IMG/VR virus record: IMGVR_UViG_3300046744_000023
Location: 1 to 39,541 of that record
Origin: a virus
Length of the DNA: 39,541 bases
Reading direction: 5' to 3' (one strand)
The translations under genes were made by a program, and so were the position numbers. Within the stretch, counting starts at the first letter, position 1. Each line of letters starts with the position of its first letter. The notes under the pieces were generated by a model that saw only the letters and a program-made list of their open reading frames with translations, was not told the origin of the DNA and did no database searches. Positions 7,608-15,831 of this stretch are shown here, piece by piece.

Positions 7608-9493
7608 TATGCACCCACCATTGCCTTACTAAAGCCACCGCCACGCATCCTAGAGTCTGCCACAGCCGCTTTCGCCGCGTCACTAATCTGAGGCAGTAAG
7701 TTAGCTATCTCAGCACGTACGGTTTGCTGTACGCCTGTCGTGACGTTAATGTTCTGCACGACAGTAACACCTCCACCGCCTAATTGGTTGTTAGGAACAA
7801 TGCCGCCTGTTGAACTAGGAACAAACAGCTCAGGGCCACGCTCACCTACTAAGTAGGGCTTGCCGCCCGTTACGGGGCCGCCTCTTGCGCGAGCGTTAAA
7901 GTTCGTTGCTTCAATCCCTAGGAAATCTTGATCCGCTTGATAGTTGCTGATTCCTGTCGTTATAGCGCCAAAAATCTTCTGTGTAATGTAATACTGCACC
8001 GCCATTCTAATTAAGTCGTCTACAACTGACTTAGCCATGCTCTTGATAGCATCAGCAAAGTTTTCTGCGCCTGTGATGGCATTAGTGAACCCTGTAGTGA
8101 AGGCGTTCATCGTGTTGTTAGCAAACTTGGATACTAAGTCCTCTGACTGCGGTAACTGCCGATCTAGTTGTTCGAGCGACTCAAGATACTTGTTCGCAAT
8201 GTTGCCGTCACCGCTTACTGGTGCCGCGCCCAAAACAAGATTAAAGCTTTCTACCTTGCCCATGATTGTCGCAAAAAGCGCGTCCAAATCTTCTTGAGTA
8301 AACCCAAGAATCTTTTCGATTTCTGGTATGCCCGATTTACCTTCAACAGCTGACATACTAGCTCTGAGGACTGCAACTTTTTGCGCCAATTGTTCTTGTA
8401 GCTGTAAACGTCTTTGTGCGTAATCTTCTTCAGTTCTTAGGCCTTCGTCTTGTGCGCGAGTGAATGTCCTATATTCGCTTTTAGTTAGCTCGAAGCCTTC
8501 TTTATACCGATTTTCTGTATATTTTTTAAAAGCCGCTTCTTGCTTATCTAACAATGCAATTTGTGATTCTGCGCTTCTTACCGCCTGCTCGTCGCCTGCA
8601 AGACTTAATCTAGCAATATAGGAATTTGCGACGTTAATGCCTGAGATAATTTTATTAAGAATTCTAACGATGCCATCAGCGCCACTCTGCACGCCTTGTA
8701 TAAGTGTTAGAGCAATACTTTTGCCGACTTCTGCAAAACCTTTTTGTGCATCACCAAAACTTATTAGCGCATCTGACAAAGACTTAACAATATATTCAAG
8801 CGCGGGGGCTAGGGCCGCCGTCGTCTGATCTAAAATGCCTTTAAATATGCTGTTTAGCTTAAGGAATTCATTGTTAGCTTTCTCGACGCCTGCCGCCGCC
8901 TCAGCAGACATAACAACGCCAAGTGCCTTAGCCTCACCAAGCATCTCGGCAAGTCCGCCTCTGCCCTGAGAGAGCGTATTAACAAGCGCGGCACCCTCTG
9001 AATCGAATAGCTTAAATGCTATGCGTAGCTTGTCTGTCTCACTTTTAACGCCTTGGAATGCGTCGGCAAGCACAAGCATCTGCTCATCAAGGGGTAGCTT
9101 TACGAGATCGCGAGCATCAATACCTAGCTCACGAATAGCGCCTTTTGCTTCACCCGTACCACTGGCGGCCTCTGACGCTCGACGGCTAAACCGTTGGAGC
9201 GCCATGTTCATCGTATTGACTTCGACGCCAGTTAGTTTGCCCGCGTATTGCAAAGCACTTAGGGCTTCAGTTGTGGTGCCGATTTTGCTCGCTGTTTTGG
9301 ATAATGCGTCTGTAGCTAGTAAAGACTGACGGACGAGCAACGTCATCCCTGTCGCGCCAAGCAATCCAGCTAATAGGGTTTTCAAAGACAGCAAAGGGCG
9401 AGCTATAGCGCCTAACCCTTTGCCAATACTGCCCAGAGCGCCCCGTGTCTTGTCTAAGGCGGTAATTCGAATCTTAACGTCTTGAGTCGCCAT
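7607..9493 (-). CDS. tape measure protein
   Basis: A 628-residue tail length-determining protein. The N-terminus (KIRITALDKTRGALGSIGKG) is followed by hydrophobic stretches (about 30-60), Ala-rich helices and coiled coil (about 320-390). The C-terminus carries the lambda-H-like signature ARGGPVTGGKPYLVGERGPE with LFVPS after it. At roughly 0.15 nm per residue this implies a tail near 90-95 nm (inference). It follows the frameshifted chaperone pair, overlapping the T segment by 20 bases, the universal siphovirus order. It is short for a tape measure, consistent with the compact genome. Confidence 0.92.
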   Translation of the reverse strand: MATQDVKIRITALDKTRGALGSIGKGLGAIARPLLSLKTLLAGLLGATGMTLLVRQSLLATDALSKTASKIGTTTEALSALQYAGKLTGVEVNTMNMALQRFSRRASEAASGTGEAKGAIRELGIDARDLVKLPLDEQMLVLADAFQGVKSETDKLRIAFKLFDSEGAALVNTLSQGRGGLAEMLGEAKALGVVMSAEAAAGVEKANNEFLKLNSIFKGILDQTTAALAPALEYIVKSLSDALISFGDAQKGFAEVGKSIALTLIQGVQSGADGIVRILNKIISGINVANSYIARLSLAGDEQAVRSAESQIALLDKQEAAFKKYTENRYKEGFELTKSEYRTFTRAQDEGLRTEEDYAQRRLQLQEQLAQKVAVLRASMSAVEGKSGIPEIEKILGFTQEDLDALFATIMGKVESFNLVLGAAPVSGDGNIANKYLESLEQLDRQLPQSEDLVSKFANNTMNAFTTGFTNAITGAENFADAIKSMAKSVVDDLIRMAVQYYITQKIFGAITTGISNYQADQDFLGIEATNFNARARGGPVTGGKPYLVGERGPELFVPSSTGGIVPNNQLGGGGVTVVQNINVTTGVQQTVRAEIANLLPQISDAAKAAVADSRMRGGGFSKAMVGA

Positions 9494-9632
9494 CAGCTTG
9501 CTCGCTCATAATCTGGAAGTAAGCGAGCCACTCGTGGAACTCAGTAACTGATATCTGCTCGACTTCTTCTATCGTCTTATGTAACCGATCAGCCAAGGCA
9601 ATTAAATTCATCCTCGACTGATCGGCCTTTAG
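9474..9632 (-). CDS. T segment of tail assembly chaperone, reached by -1 frameshift
   Basis: A -1 frame extension of 52 residues read after slippage at 9632-9638, ending at TAA 9474-9476. It contains LADRLHKTIEEVEQISVTEF and HEWLAYFQIM, the pattern of the T part of G-T chaperones (short helices, E-W-x-A-Y). An ATG at 9611 could start it alone, but no ribosome site precedes it, and the frameshift gives a 167-residue fusion with the gene upstream. The long form binds the tape measure protein and recruits tube subunits. It overlaps the tape measure start. Confidence 0.78.
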   Translation of the reverse strand, partial: LKADQSRMNLIALADRLHKTIEEVEQISVTEFHEWLAYFQIMSEQADGDSRR

Positions 9633-9976
9633 TTTTTTGCTAAGTCCTCCACGGACTCAATGGTGCCAAACATCTGGTTAGCGATTTCGGAAACAACGGT
9701 TGTCTCCTCTGCCATCAGCTCGACTCTATCGTCTGCCGCAGTAAACAGGCGCTCACCGTCCTGTGACTCTGCCTTCATAACAATCAAGTCAACCATGCTA
9801 GCAATGCTTGGATTCTGCAAAACAGCAGGGTGCTTGCGTTGCAGTTCGTTTAAGTCGTAGCAGGTAATAGGCCGACAGTATAAGACGAAAGCCCCATCGT
9901 CATCGGCCCACTCAGCAACTTCGATCTTGCGCCGCGACTGAGTGCGACGCTTACGAAGCTCTTTAGCTAGACTCAC
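9629..9976 (-). CDS. tail assembly chaperone (G-type, pre-frameshift)
   Basis: A 115-residue chaperone between tail tube and tape measure genes. It begins with a basic helix (LAKELRKRRTQSRRKIEVAE), has a beta stretch AFVLYCRPITCYDLNEL and an acidic C-terminal helix region. In siphophages this protein coats the tape measure protein during tail assembly and is made in excess over its frameshifted form. Its last codons GCA AAA AAC TAA carry a classic slippery heptamer. Start overlaps the stop of the tail tube gene by 4 bases. Confidence 0.82.
   Translation of the reverse strand: MSLAKELRKRRTQSRRKIEVAEWADDDGAFVLYCRPITCYDLNELQRKHPAVLQNPSIASMVDLIVMKAESQDGERLFTAADDRVELMAEETTVVSEIANQMFGTIESVEDLAKN
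9632..9638 (-). promoter_or_regulatory. -1 programmed frameshift site A AAA AAC
   Basis: On the minus strand the heptamer A AAA AAC fits X XXY YYZ exactly in the zero frame and is followed at once by the TAA stop of the G-type gene. Sliding back one base joins the T segment in frame. This is the canonical lambda G/GT arrangement. Confidence 0.85.
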
Positions 9977-10374
9977 GAGCTTGCGGCCTCAGTAACACCA
10001 CCAGAAACTTGAGCGCTAAATGACGCCTCAACGATTCCATCGTAAGAGCCTGATACTGTTTTTGAAGTAACAAAGGCTTCGCCCGTGTACATTTTGCCAG
10101 TACCAACACCTTCGGGGTGGATCTCAAAGTCAACGTGTGCGCCTACGTCAAAAATAAGCTGTTGTGCGTCTGCACTGTCCCAGAGGGCATCAACTGTAAC
10201 GGTGCCATCAGTCAAGCTATTAAGATAGCTTTTGGCTGTTGCGCCCATAGTTGTTACGTCTAAAGTGTCTGCTGTTTCGTCAACACTAAACGAGCGAATC
10301 TCTCCGACTGCCCCGACTGTTCCATCATGAATAGCGATCTTTACTACACCGCTAGAACCTTTTGCGATTGCCAT
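9973..10374 (-). CDS. major tail tube protein
   Basis: A 133-residue beta-rich protein: GEIRSFSVDETADTLDVTTM, ATAKSYLNSLTDGTVTVDAL and FVTSKTVSGSYDGIVEASFS. This is the pattern of TP901-1/lambda V-type tube subunits, which stack as hexamers to form the tail. It follows the tail terminator and precedes the chaperones, the standard position. No extra C-terminal Ig domain is present. Confidence 0.85.
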   Translation of the reverse strand: MAIAKGSSGVVKIAIHDGTVGAVGEIRSFSVDETADTLDVTTMGATAKSYLNSLTDGTVTVDALWDSADAQQLIFDVGAHVDFEIHPEGVGTGKMYTGEAFVTSKTVSGSYDGIVEASFSAQVSGGVTEAASS

Positions 10375-10387
10375 TTACTTTCTCCTG

Positions 10388-10819
10388 TTACGCATTTCCG
10401 CGTGTGTAAAAATATTCAACTTGTACCGTGACGATCACGCCGCCAATAGGATCTATTGTACCATCATCCACCTCAACGCTAATAACTTGCGTATCAATGG
10501 CGTGCCCGCCTCGCGTCCTGTCGATGTCCAGCCTTTCGTCAATTGCCTCAATCAACTGATTGCGCGCCGTGTCGATGTTCTTGTGTTTGACGAAGCAAAC
10601 TAGCTCATAGTCCACTGTGGACATGCGGCTAGACATACTCCCGCCAATAGATGAATCCTCACGCGTCTCGTTGGCTGTCCTTACAAGTATCGCCGGAAAC
10701 TGTGCGTTAGATAGCTTGTCAAAGTCAAAAGGCTCGCGTGTTACCTTCTTGACGTTAGGTGCAGTGATCGCCTGCAACTGAGTAACTAGGTTCGCCGCCA
10801 CATTCTCTCTAACACTCAT
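10388..10819 (-). CDS. tail terminator protein (lambda U type)
   Basis: A 143-residue protein: an N-terminal helix (RENVAANLVTQLQAI), a PAILVRTANETREDSS strand region, VDYELVCFVKHKN and a last strand GGVIVTVQVEYFYTRG. This alpha/beta layout and the closing V-x-V-x-Y strand are typical of tail terminators, which cap the tube and join it to the neck. It overlaps the upstream neck gene by 4 bases. Confidence 0.78.
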   Translation of the reverse strand: MSVRENVAANLVTQLQAITAPNVKKVTREPFDFDKLSNAQFPAILVRTANETREDSSIGGSMSSRMSTVDYELVCFVKHKNIDTARNQLIEAIDERLDIDRTRGGHAIDTQVISVEVDDGTIDPIGGVIVTVQVEYFYTRGNA

Positions 10820-11331
10820 CGCCGCCGATCCTTAATCTTAATACCTGAGAAGTAGACGCTAGCTAGTTGCTTCTGTTCGTCTCTGCTAAAGCCGAAAAAC
10901 TTGCGCTTTTCGTTAACCATAGCCGCCCGCTTTGCCGCGTCAGCTCTGCTAAAAAATATCTCGCCTACGTGCCTATTAACCACCTTGCCTTGTAATGCGG
11001 CCAGCATAGAGGGACGTTTGACGTAGCGTTCTTTGACGCTACTGATATTTACTGATCCATTCGATTCCGTTGCCGCCTTGCGCTCATAGCCAAACTCTAA
11101 GGTTACCTTTGAGGTTTCTAAGCCAAGATCCCTACGGACATTAGCCCAGCTTTTCGAGTAGCTTTTGAACGCGCCGCGAATACCTTTGCCTTGAGCCGTG
11201 CGATTTTCGATGATCTCAACGCCAGCTAACACCGTGCGCGTCATAGCCCGCTTCTTGCTGGCCTTGATGTCCTTCGCGATGTCTTTAGTGACTCGCTCTA
11301 GGCGCAGTGGGTTAGTGCGTACTCGTATCAT
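10816..11331 (-). CDS. neck / tail completion protein (Mu gpG / HK97 gp10-like)
   Basis: A 171-residue basic protein. The C-terminus KRKFFGFSRDEQKQLASVYF matches the R-x-F-x-G-x-S-x-x-D signature near the end of phage virion morphogenesis (tail completion) proteins. The N-terminal half is helical and Lys/Arg-rich. It sits between a connector-like gene and the tail terminator, where tail completion or head closure proteins lie. It overlaps both neighbours by 4 bases, suggesting strict coupling. Confidence 0.72.
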   Translation of the reverse strand: MIRVRTNPLRLERVTKDIAKDIKASKKRAMTRTVLAGVEIIENRTAQGKGIRGAFKSYSKSWANVRRDLGLETSKVTLEFGYERKAATESNGSVNISSVKERYVKRPSMLAALQGKVVNRHVGEIFFSRADAAKRAAMVNEKRKFFGFSRDEQKQLASVYFSGIKIKDRRR

Positions 11332-11741
11332 CTATCAAGCCGATTCAGTGCAATAACTTCTTTTTCTTTGTCGGTGACAGTGCCGTCGTTGTCTGCGTCG
11401 TACTCTACGCCGTCAGCAAAGATCGCATCTAGCTCCTCACCGTAGCGCACCTTGTAGAAATCAATCATGCGCAAAAATCTGTCGTCGTCTACCCAGTTGG
11501 TTAGCTGGGGTAACGCGTACTTCCACAATACAAGGTAGGCCGCTGATCGCGTCCACTGCGAGTCAGTCAGATAGCTCGCGTCCATCTCGCCTTTGATGCC
11601 CTTACGGTGCCACCAGCGATTACGGATCTCGCGCTCTATGTCGGCCTGCGCTCTTGCGTGCTCATCGGCAAACGTGTCGATGCCAAACTCTAAGATGTCA
11701 GGGATGAGATCGGTTAGATCGGTGTCTACAGAAAATGCCAT
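11328..11741 (-). CDS. head-tail connector protein with an EF-hand-like loop
   Basis: A 137-residue mostly helical acidic protein in the adaptor position between capsid and neck genes, with aromatic helices (RNRWWHRKGIKGEMDASYLT, LVLWKYALPQL). Near the C-terminus DADNDGTVTDKE fits the 12-residue EF-hand calcium loop: Asp at 1, 3 and 5, Gly at 6, a hydrophobic residue at 8 and Glu at 12. Connector identity rests on gene order and size; calcium binding is inferred from the loop. It overlaps the downstream gene by 4 bases. Confidence 0.68.
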   Translation of the reverse strand: MAFSVDTDLTDLIPDILEFGIDTFADEHARAQADIEREIRNRWWHRKGIKGEMDASYLTDSQWTRSAAYLVLWKYALPQLTNWVDDDRFLRMIDFYKVRYGEELDAIFADGVEYDADNDGTVTDKEKEVIALNRLDR

Positions 11742-11745
11742 TTGC

Positions 11746-12024
11746 TCACCACTTCACTTTAGCCGCCCAATAAATGGGATCGAATACGGTTGCGTTTTTA
11801 AGGTTGTCGCCGTGGCGTGCGTACCATGCTTTGCGCATTGCTTTACTACGCTCTGACTCGCCATCTCGTGGCGGGTATGTTTTCGCACCCTGTGCGCCAA
11901 ACCTTACTATCTTAATGGTGTCGCCTTTTTTAGCTAAAACAGCGTGAGACTTGGCAGGGTGATTACGTGTGCGCTTAGGTACGTTGTAATCCTCAAATCG
12001 CTCGCCTCTGTATACGACTGCCAT
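11746..12024 (-). CDS. small basic protein, homologue of the 36482-36748 product
   Basis: A 92-residue basic protein sharing a clear pattern with the small protein after the second portal gene: Y-N-x-P-K-R-T, H-P-x-K, A-K-x-G-D, R-F-G, A-R-H and a C-terminal Y-W...K-W. I have met this pattern in marine phage contigs, always near head genes, with no known function. Here it lies between capsid and connector, after the hairpin that follows the capsid gene, so its level may be set by readthrough. A nucleic-acid or capsid-binding role is a guess from its charge. Confidence 0.7.
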   Translation of the reverse strand: MAVVYRGERFEDYNVPKRTRNHPAKSHAVLAKKGDTIKIVRFGAQGAKTYPPRDGESERSKAMRKAWYARHGDNLKNATVFDPIYWAAKVKW

Positions 12025-12033
12025 ATAAACCTC

Positions 12034-12059
12034 AAAAGGAAACGGCCCCGAAGGGCCGT
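12034..12059 (-). terminator. hairpin terminator after capsid gene
   Basis: On the minus strand ACGGCCC-TTCG-GGGCCGT forms a 7-bp stem with a stable UUCG loop, followed by TTTCCTTTT. It starts 8 bases after the capsid stop codon. It probably reduces transcription into the neck and tail genes so that capsid exceeds tail protein. Confidence 0.8.
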
Positions 12060-12066
12060 GTATGCC

Positions 12067-12900
12067 TTAAAGTGCCGCGTCGAACAGCAACTCAACACCA
12101 TAGTCGTCATCAAGCTCGCCAACGCCGTAGATGGCAGTAGCGTTAAGCTCGAAGGCACGAAGTGATGCGTCACGCTGTGTCTCAAGGTTAAAGTCACGCT
12201 TCATGGCGATTGCTAGGGCTTCTGGTACGAATACCGCGCCTTTCGCATCGTCAGAACCGTCGATAGACACGTTGCTAGACTCGTAGATGTCGATGCCGCC
12301 GATCTGGCCAACGTATGCGTTACGCATTGCGTCGTTTTGCAAGTCACCACCGTTAGGGTTTACAAACGTGTTAGTGAGGTTGGCTTTCAACTGGTACGCG
12401 TGATATGGGTGTACCACAGCCGCCATTTGTCCGCGCGCCTTGTTTGTCTTAAGAGTAGCCGCCGCTTTCATTAAGTCAGCAACAGTGATCTCAGTGCCTG
12501 CACCGCCCAAAGAGCTAGAGAAGCCGTCGAACAATGCGATTAGATCAGTGTCGATCTTAGTAGCGATTGCGTTACCCAATACAGTGCCAAGCTCTTCAGC
12601 AGGGTTACCAGCACCCATTGCCGCAAGATCAGTCAGAATAACCTGCGCACCAACTTCAGAGACAGTGATTGTCTGCGAAGTAGTAGACACAGTGGTAGAC
12701 GACATATCAGTGCCCTCAGTCAACGCGCCTGCGGTGATTGCTGGGTACTTGGGTACTTGTACGGTTTTGCCAGCTTGGTTGCCGATGTCGTAACGAGTTA
12801 CGAGGCCAAGCATGAGTGATTCTTCTTCAGCAGTGAAACGTGCCTGAAGGATGATATTTGCGAACAGATCGTCCAGCGTTGTTGAAGTAGTAGCCGCCAT
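12067..12900 (-). CDS. major capsid protein, HK97 fold (phage A)
   Basis: A 277-residue capsid subunit. The pattern is that of small HK97-fold proteins: an N-terminal arm (about 1-35), GKTVQVPKYPAITAGALTEG, SEVGAQVILTDLAAMG, the spine region LGTVLGNAIATKIDTDLIAL, and an A-domain segment FVPEALAIAMKRDFNLETQR with RDA after it. It directly follows a scaffold gene with an 18-base gap containing GGAGA, and is followed by a strong terminator. No protease gene is seen, so maturation probably depends on the scaffold. Confidence 0.9.
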   Translation of the reverse strand: MAATTSTTLDDLFANIILQARFTAEEESLMLGLVTRYDIGNQAGKTVQVPKYPAITAGALTEGTDMSSTTVSTTSQTITVSEVGAQVILTDLAAMGAGNPAEELGTVLGNAIATKIDTDLIALFDGFSSSLGGAGTEITVADLMKAAATLKTNKARGQMAAVVHPYHAYQLKANLTNTFVNPNGGDLQNDAMRNAYVGQIGGIDIYESSNVSIDGSDDAKGAVFVPEALAIAMKRDFNLETQRDASLRAFELNATAIYGVGELDDDYGVELLFDAAL

Positions 12901-12918
12901 GATGAAGTCTCCTATAAG

Positions 12919-13596
12919 TTAGCGGTTAGCTTTTTGCGCTAGCTTGTATTCACGAAAAGCGGCTTTTCCGCCTTTATCGTAATTAGCTAGCATGTCAGCC
13001 GCCGACATAGGTTTCGGCGTAGCACCTCCAGCCGCTCCCATTGATCCAGCGCCGCCCTGCGATGCCTTCACAAAATGTGGATTAGCCGTTAGGAAATCAG
13101 ATACAAGCTCATCGACTGTCAGCAGTTCACCTTTGTCGTTATACCTTGGCGTCCCGTTAGTATCGTAAACCTCAACTGAGCCATCTTCAGATAGCTTAAC
13201 GGAGCCTTTCAGCAACTGACTAACTTGCTCTGCTGATACAGCGTTGTTCCTGCTTGCGGCTGTAAGTAACGCGCCATCGACTAAGGTAGCCTCTAGGCGT
13301 GACTTGTAGCCCTGTATTTCCTGATCTTTCTTTTCGACAGTATTACGCAAGATAGATTCAAACTCACCGCGATCCTTCTGTTGCTCTAACTCAGCTTGTT
13401 GCCTTTCGGCCAACAGTTGGCGCACTTCGTTTACGTCGATATCCTCGTATTTCTTTTCGACTTGCCGCTTAGTGCGGGCAATCCGATCAGACACGATTCG
13501 ATCTAACTCTTCTTGTGTGAACGTCTTAGTTTCCTGAGTTTCTTGCTCTTCAGCTACGGGCTCAGTCACCGCTTCCACCATGATTTCATCGCTCAT
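12919..13596 (-). CDS. capsid scaffolding protein
   Basis: A 225-residue acidic, highly charged protein. Residues 20-90 are predicted coiled coil (DRIVSDRIARTKRQVEKKYE, then ADER/EQQKDRGEFESI-type repeats). The C-terminus is basic (GKAAFREYKLAQKANR), as in scaffolds whose basic tail binds capsid subunits. Gene order portal-MuF-scaffold-capsid supports the role. A Gly/Ala-rich linker (about 175-195) precedes the binding tail. Confidence 0.82.
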   Translation of the reverse strand: MSDEIMVEAVTEPVAEEQETQETKTFTQEELDRIVSDRIARTKRQVEKKYEDIDVNEVRQLLAERQQAELEQQKDRGEFESILRNTVEKKDQEIQGYKSRLEATLVDGALLTAASRNNAVSAEQVSQLLKGSVKLSEDGSVEVYDTNGTPRYNDKGELLTVDELVSDFLTANPHFVKASQGGAGSMGAAGGATPKPMSAADMLANYDKGGKAAFREYKLAQKANR

Positions 13597-13635
13597 GTAA
13601 CGTATCCTCTTACGAGTAGGGTTAATTGTATCAAA

Positions 13636-13686
13636 TTAGCGTGATTTGCGCTTTTTCTTCTTTTTGTCTTTCTTGTGGTAAGGCAT
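13636..13686 (-). CDS. 16-residue Lys-rich micropeptide
   Basis: ATG at 13686, stop TAA at 13636-13638, encoding MPYHKKDKKKKKRKSR. The start is preceded by GAAGGAGAG, a strong ribosome site formed by the last codons of the MuF gene, and lies 2 bases after that gene's stop. The second head module has an analogous 28-residue Lys-tailed peptide with the same MP(G/Y) beginning. It could bind nucleic acid or the scaffold; it may also be only a translational bridge to the scaffold gene. Confidence 0.5.
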   Translation of the reverse strand: MPYHKKDKKKKKRKSR

Positions 13687-13688
13687 GT

Positions 13689-14441
13689 TTACTCTCCTTC
13701 AAAGACAGGCCGAAATCTGTGTCTGCAATTATACCCGCCTCCAACAACAAACGGGCTACCTTCGCGCTTGCCGCTCCACTCGCCGCTCCACGCTTCGTTA
13801 ATCTCTTCAATCGTCATCGTCTTGCCGACGTGCTTGTCACAATGCTCGCGGGTTTTGCTGTCGTCAGGGCCGTAATACTTAAACCGTGTTGCGCCTGCGC
13901 CTAGTGACATATTAGCCGTAATTGATCTATCAAAGTCCATCAGGCCGTCGTGCAATGCCACCTGTGCGTATCGCCCTAGATCGGCGTCTACACTGTTGCG
14001 TATCTGCTGTACGCTATCAGCAAAACTCGCGCCCGTTAAGGTGTTCTTGTATACCTGCGTCGCCACCTCCTCGATAAACTCTTCCCCCAGAGCCTCGAAG
14101 CCGTTAAACGTAAGCTGTTGCAACTGACTAACGACTGCGCTGTCTAGCTGTGCGAATGCCGTGTAGTTGCCAAGCATGGCCTGCGCCTCTGCCGCCACGG
14201 TTGCGTATTCCCTCAGTATGTCGTCAATCTCTGTCAGGTACTTTTCGCGAACAACCGATGCAATCTCAGAGCGTGCGTTTACTGCCCACTCTAAGTCAAA
14301 CAGTTGCCCATCACGCAATGGAGCGCCAGACATAAGCTGGATGATCTCTTGATCTAGCTCTGCAAGCGCCTGCGCCAGCCTGCGTTGGTGACGCTCGGCC
14401 CGTGCAATGACAGCGCGAGCGTGATCGGTATCAGCCGCCAT
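13689..14441 (-). CDS. minor head protein, MuF-like
   Basis: A 250-residue head protein with the MuF C-terminal domain: FKYYGPDDSKTREHCDKHVG, then GGGYNCRHRFRPVF, with the paired Cys/His residues typical of the family. The N-terminal 150 residues are helical. In SPP1- and Mu-type phages this protein binds the portal and is packaged in the head in a few copies. It overlaps the portal end by 11 bases, the usual portal-MuF coupling. Confidence 0.88.
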   Translation of the reverse strand: MAADTDHARAVIARAERHQRRLAQALAELDQEIIQLMSGAPLRDGQLFDLEWAVNARSEIASVVREKYLTEIDDILREYATVAAEAQAMLGNYTAFAQLDSAVVSQLQQLTFNGFEALGEEFIEEVATQVYKNTLTGASFADSVQQIRNSVDADLGRYAQVALHDGLMDFDRSITANMSLGAGATRFKYYGPDDSKTREHCDKHVGKTMTIEEINEAWSGEWSGKREGSPFVVGGGYNCRHRFRPVFEGE

Positions 14442-15831
14442 TCTCTACGACTTCAGTAAATTGGCCGACAGCGCGTTGTGTACCTTCGATCTCGTCGTGC
14501 GCTGATGCGAGTAGCTCGTCGTCGAGAATCAAGTCTGCGATCTGCTTATCAATTGCCTTGGCAAATACGTCGGAGCGAACGCCCGATGCTTTCGCCTGCT
14601 GTAGGAATCGAAGCTCTGATTCGTAATCTCGGATATCGAAGGAATCTGGATAGCTGATCTGTACCTCGTGCGGATCATGCCCCTGCCATAAGCAATAGAA
14701 CATCCACAGTTGCTCTTCTGCCAGCTCTAAAATGTCGGCTTTCTCTGACAGCTTGGCGTTTAGCATTTGGAATTCAGTCTGCATCGCTACGCCTGATTGC
14801 AAGATTGCCTCTGTGCCACGTACTGCGCCCATGTGCGCCATGCGGTTAATCGACTCGATCTTGTCGGTTATAGATGCGCGGATAGCGTCGAGGTTAGCGC
14901 CTGATGGCTGTAGCTGGTACGGCTTTAGCCCTGCATCGCTGTCCTCAGAGATATTGATAACCGCGCCTGCCCCTGCGCTTGCGTCAGTCTCGTATGTCTT
15001 AACCAGCGTTGGGTGATTAGATATGCGAATCAGTTGCTCGATCTCCGACAGCTCCTGATAGATTGCCTGTTGCATATAGGCGATGTCGCTAATGTCACTG
15101 ATACCCATGCCACGCACCACGGATCGGTTAGCGGGCAGGTTAACAGCAGGAATCTTGCCGATAGGGTTTTCGATCTCTTCTAGCAATGCGGCATCTGCGC
15201 CGTCGTAACGTATTAGGCAAATCTTGTCTTTGTACCACTCGCGGAAGTGGGTAACCGTTGTCGTGCCATCTACGCGATCAACTGACTCACGAATCTTTAG
15301 GTATACCAGCTCATGCCGTCCGCTCGGCTGTCGCTCCCATCGCCAATCGTAGACGTTCTCAGGCGTAATCAGCGTGACGTAGGGCCGTATTTCTTGCGCC
15401 ATCTCTTCAGCGCGTGTGCCTGCGTTGGACTGCGGCTTGTCCATCATTAGCCAAACGTGCCCGTAAACACTGCTCCAAATCTGAGCCTCACGCATAAAGC
15501 TATTGAAGTTCTGGCCGTCAAGGTTTGCGTCTTTGATAAACGCTTCTAGATCGGCACTACCCTCCATGCCAGCGAAATTACGAGTAGGCGCAACACGCCA
15601 CAGGAACGACGAGTAGACATGCACGACGTTACGACAGTGATTGTCTAACGGAGTAAGCGCCAGCCTGCGGCTGTAGGCGTTCTTGTCCTCGTTGAGGTAG
15701 CTAGTTAGGTATGAGCCGTCGCGGTAATCCTCACCGCCCATGTAACTCCTAACGTAGAACTCCCAGCGGTTTACGTTGTTCTCGTAATCGGGGTGCTGGT
15801 ACTCGATATCATGGTTGTAGATCATGTCCAC
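14431..15831 (-). CDS. portal protein (phage A, SPP1/DUF4055-like)
   Basis: A 466-residue portal. The N-terminus (NNVNRWEFYVRSYMGGEDYR with LTPLDNHCRNVVHVYSSFLW) and the later NLPANRSVVRGMGISDISDI and AMQTEFQMLNAKLSEKADIL segments fit portals of the DUF4055/SPP1 gp6 type. It forms the dodecameric DNA gate at one head vertex and docks the terminase. It overlaps the terminase stop by 10 bases and MuF by 11. Confidence 0.88.
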   Translation of the reverse strand: MDMIYNHDIEYQHPDYENNVNRWEFYVRSYMGGEDYRDGSYLTSYLNEDKNAYSRRLALTPLDNHCRNVVHVYSSFLWRVAPTRNFAGMEGSADLEAFIKDANLDGQNFNSFMREAQIWSSVYGHVWLMMDKPQSNAGTRAEEMAQEIRPYVTLITPENVYDWRWERQPSGRHELVYLKIRESVDRVDGTTTVTHFREWYKDKICLIRYDGADAALLEEIENPIGKIPAVNLPANRSVVRGMGISDISDIAYMQQAIYQELSEIEQLIRISNHPTLVKTYETDASAGAGAVINISEDSDAGLKPYQLQPSGANLDAIRASITDKIESINRMAHMGAVRGTEAILQSGVAMQTEFQMLNAKLSEKADILELAEEQLWMFYCLWQGHDPHEVQISYPDSFDIRDYESELRFLQQAKASGVRSDVFAKAIDKQIADLILDDELLASAHDEIEGTQRAVGQFTEVVENGG

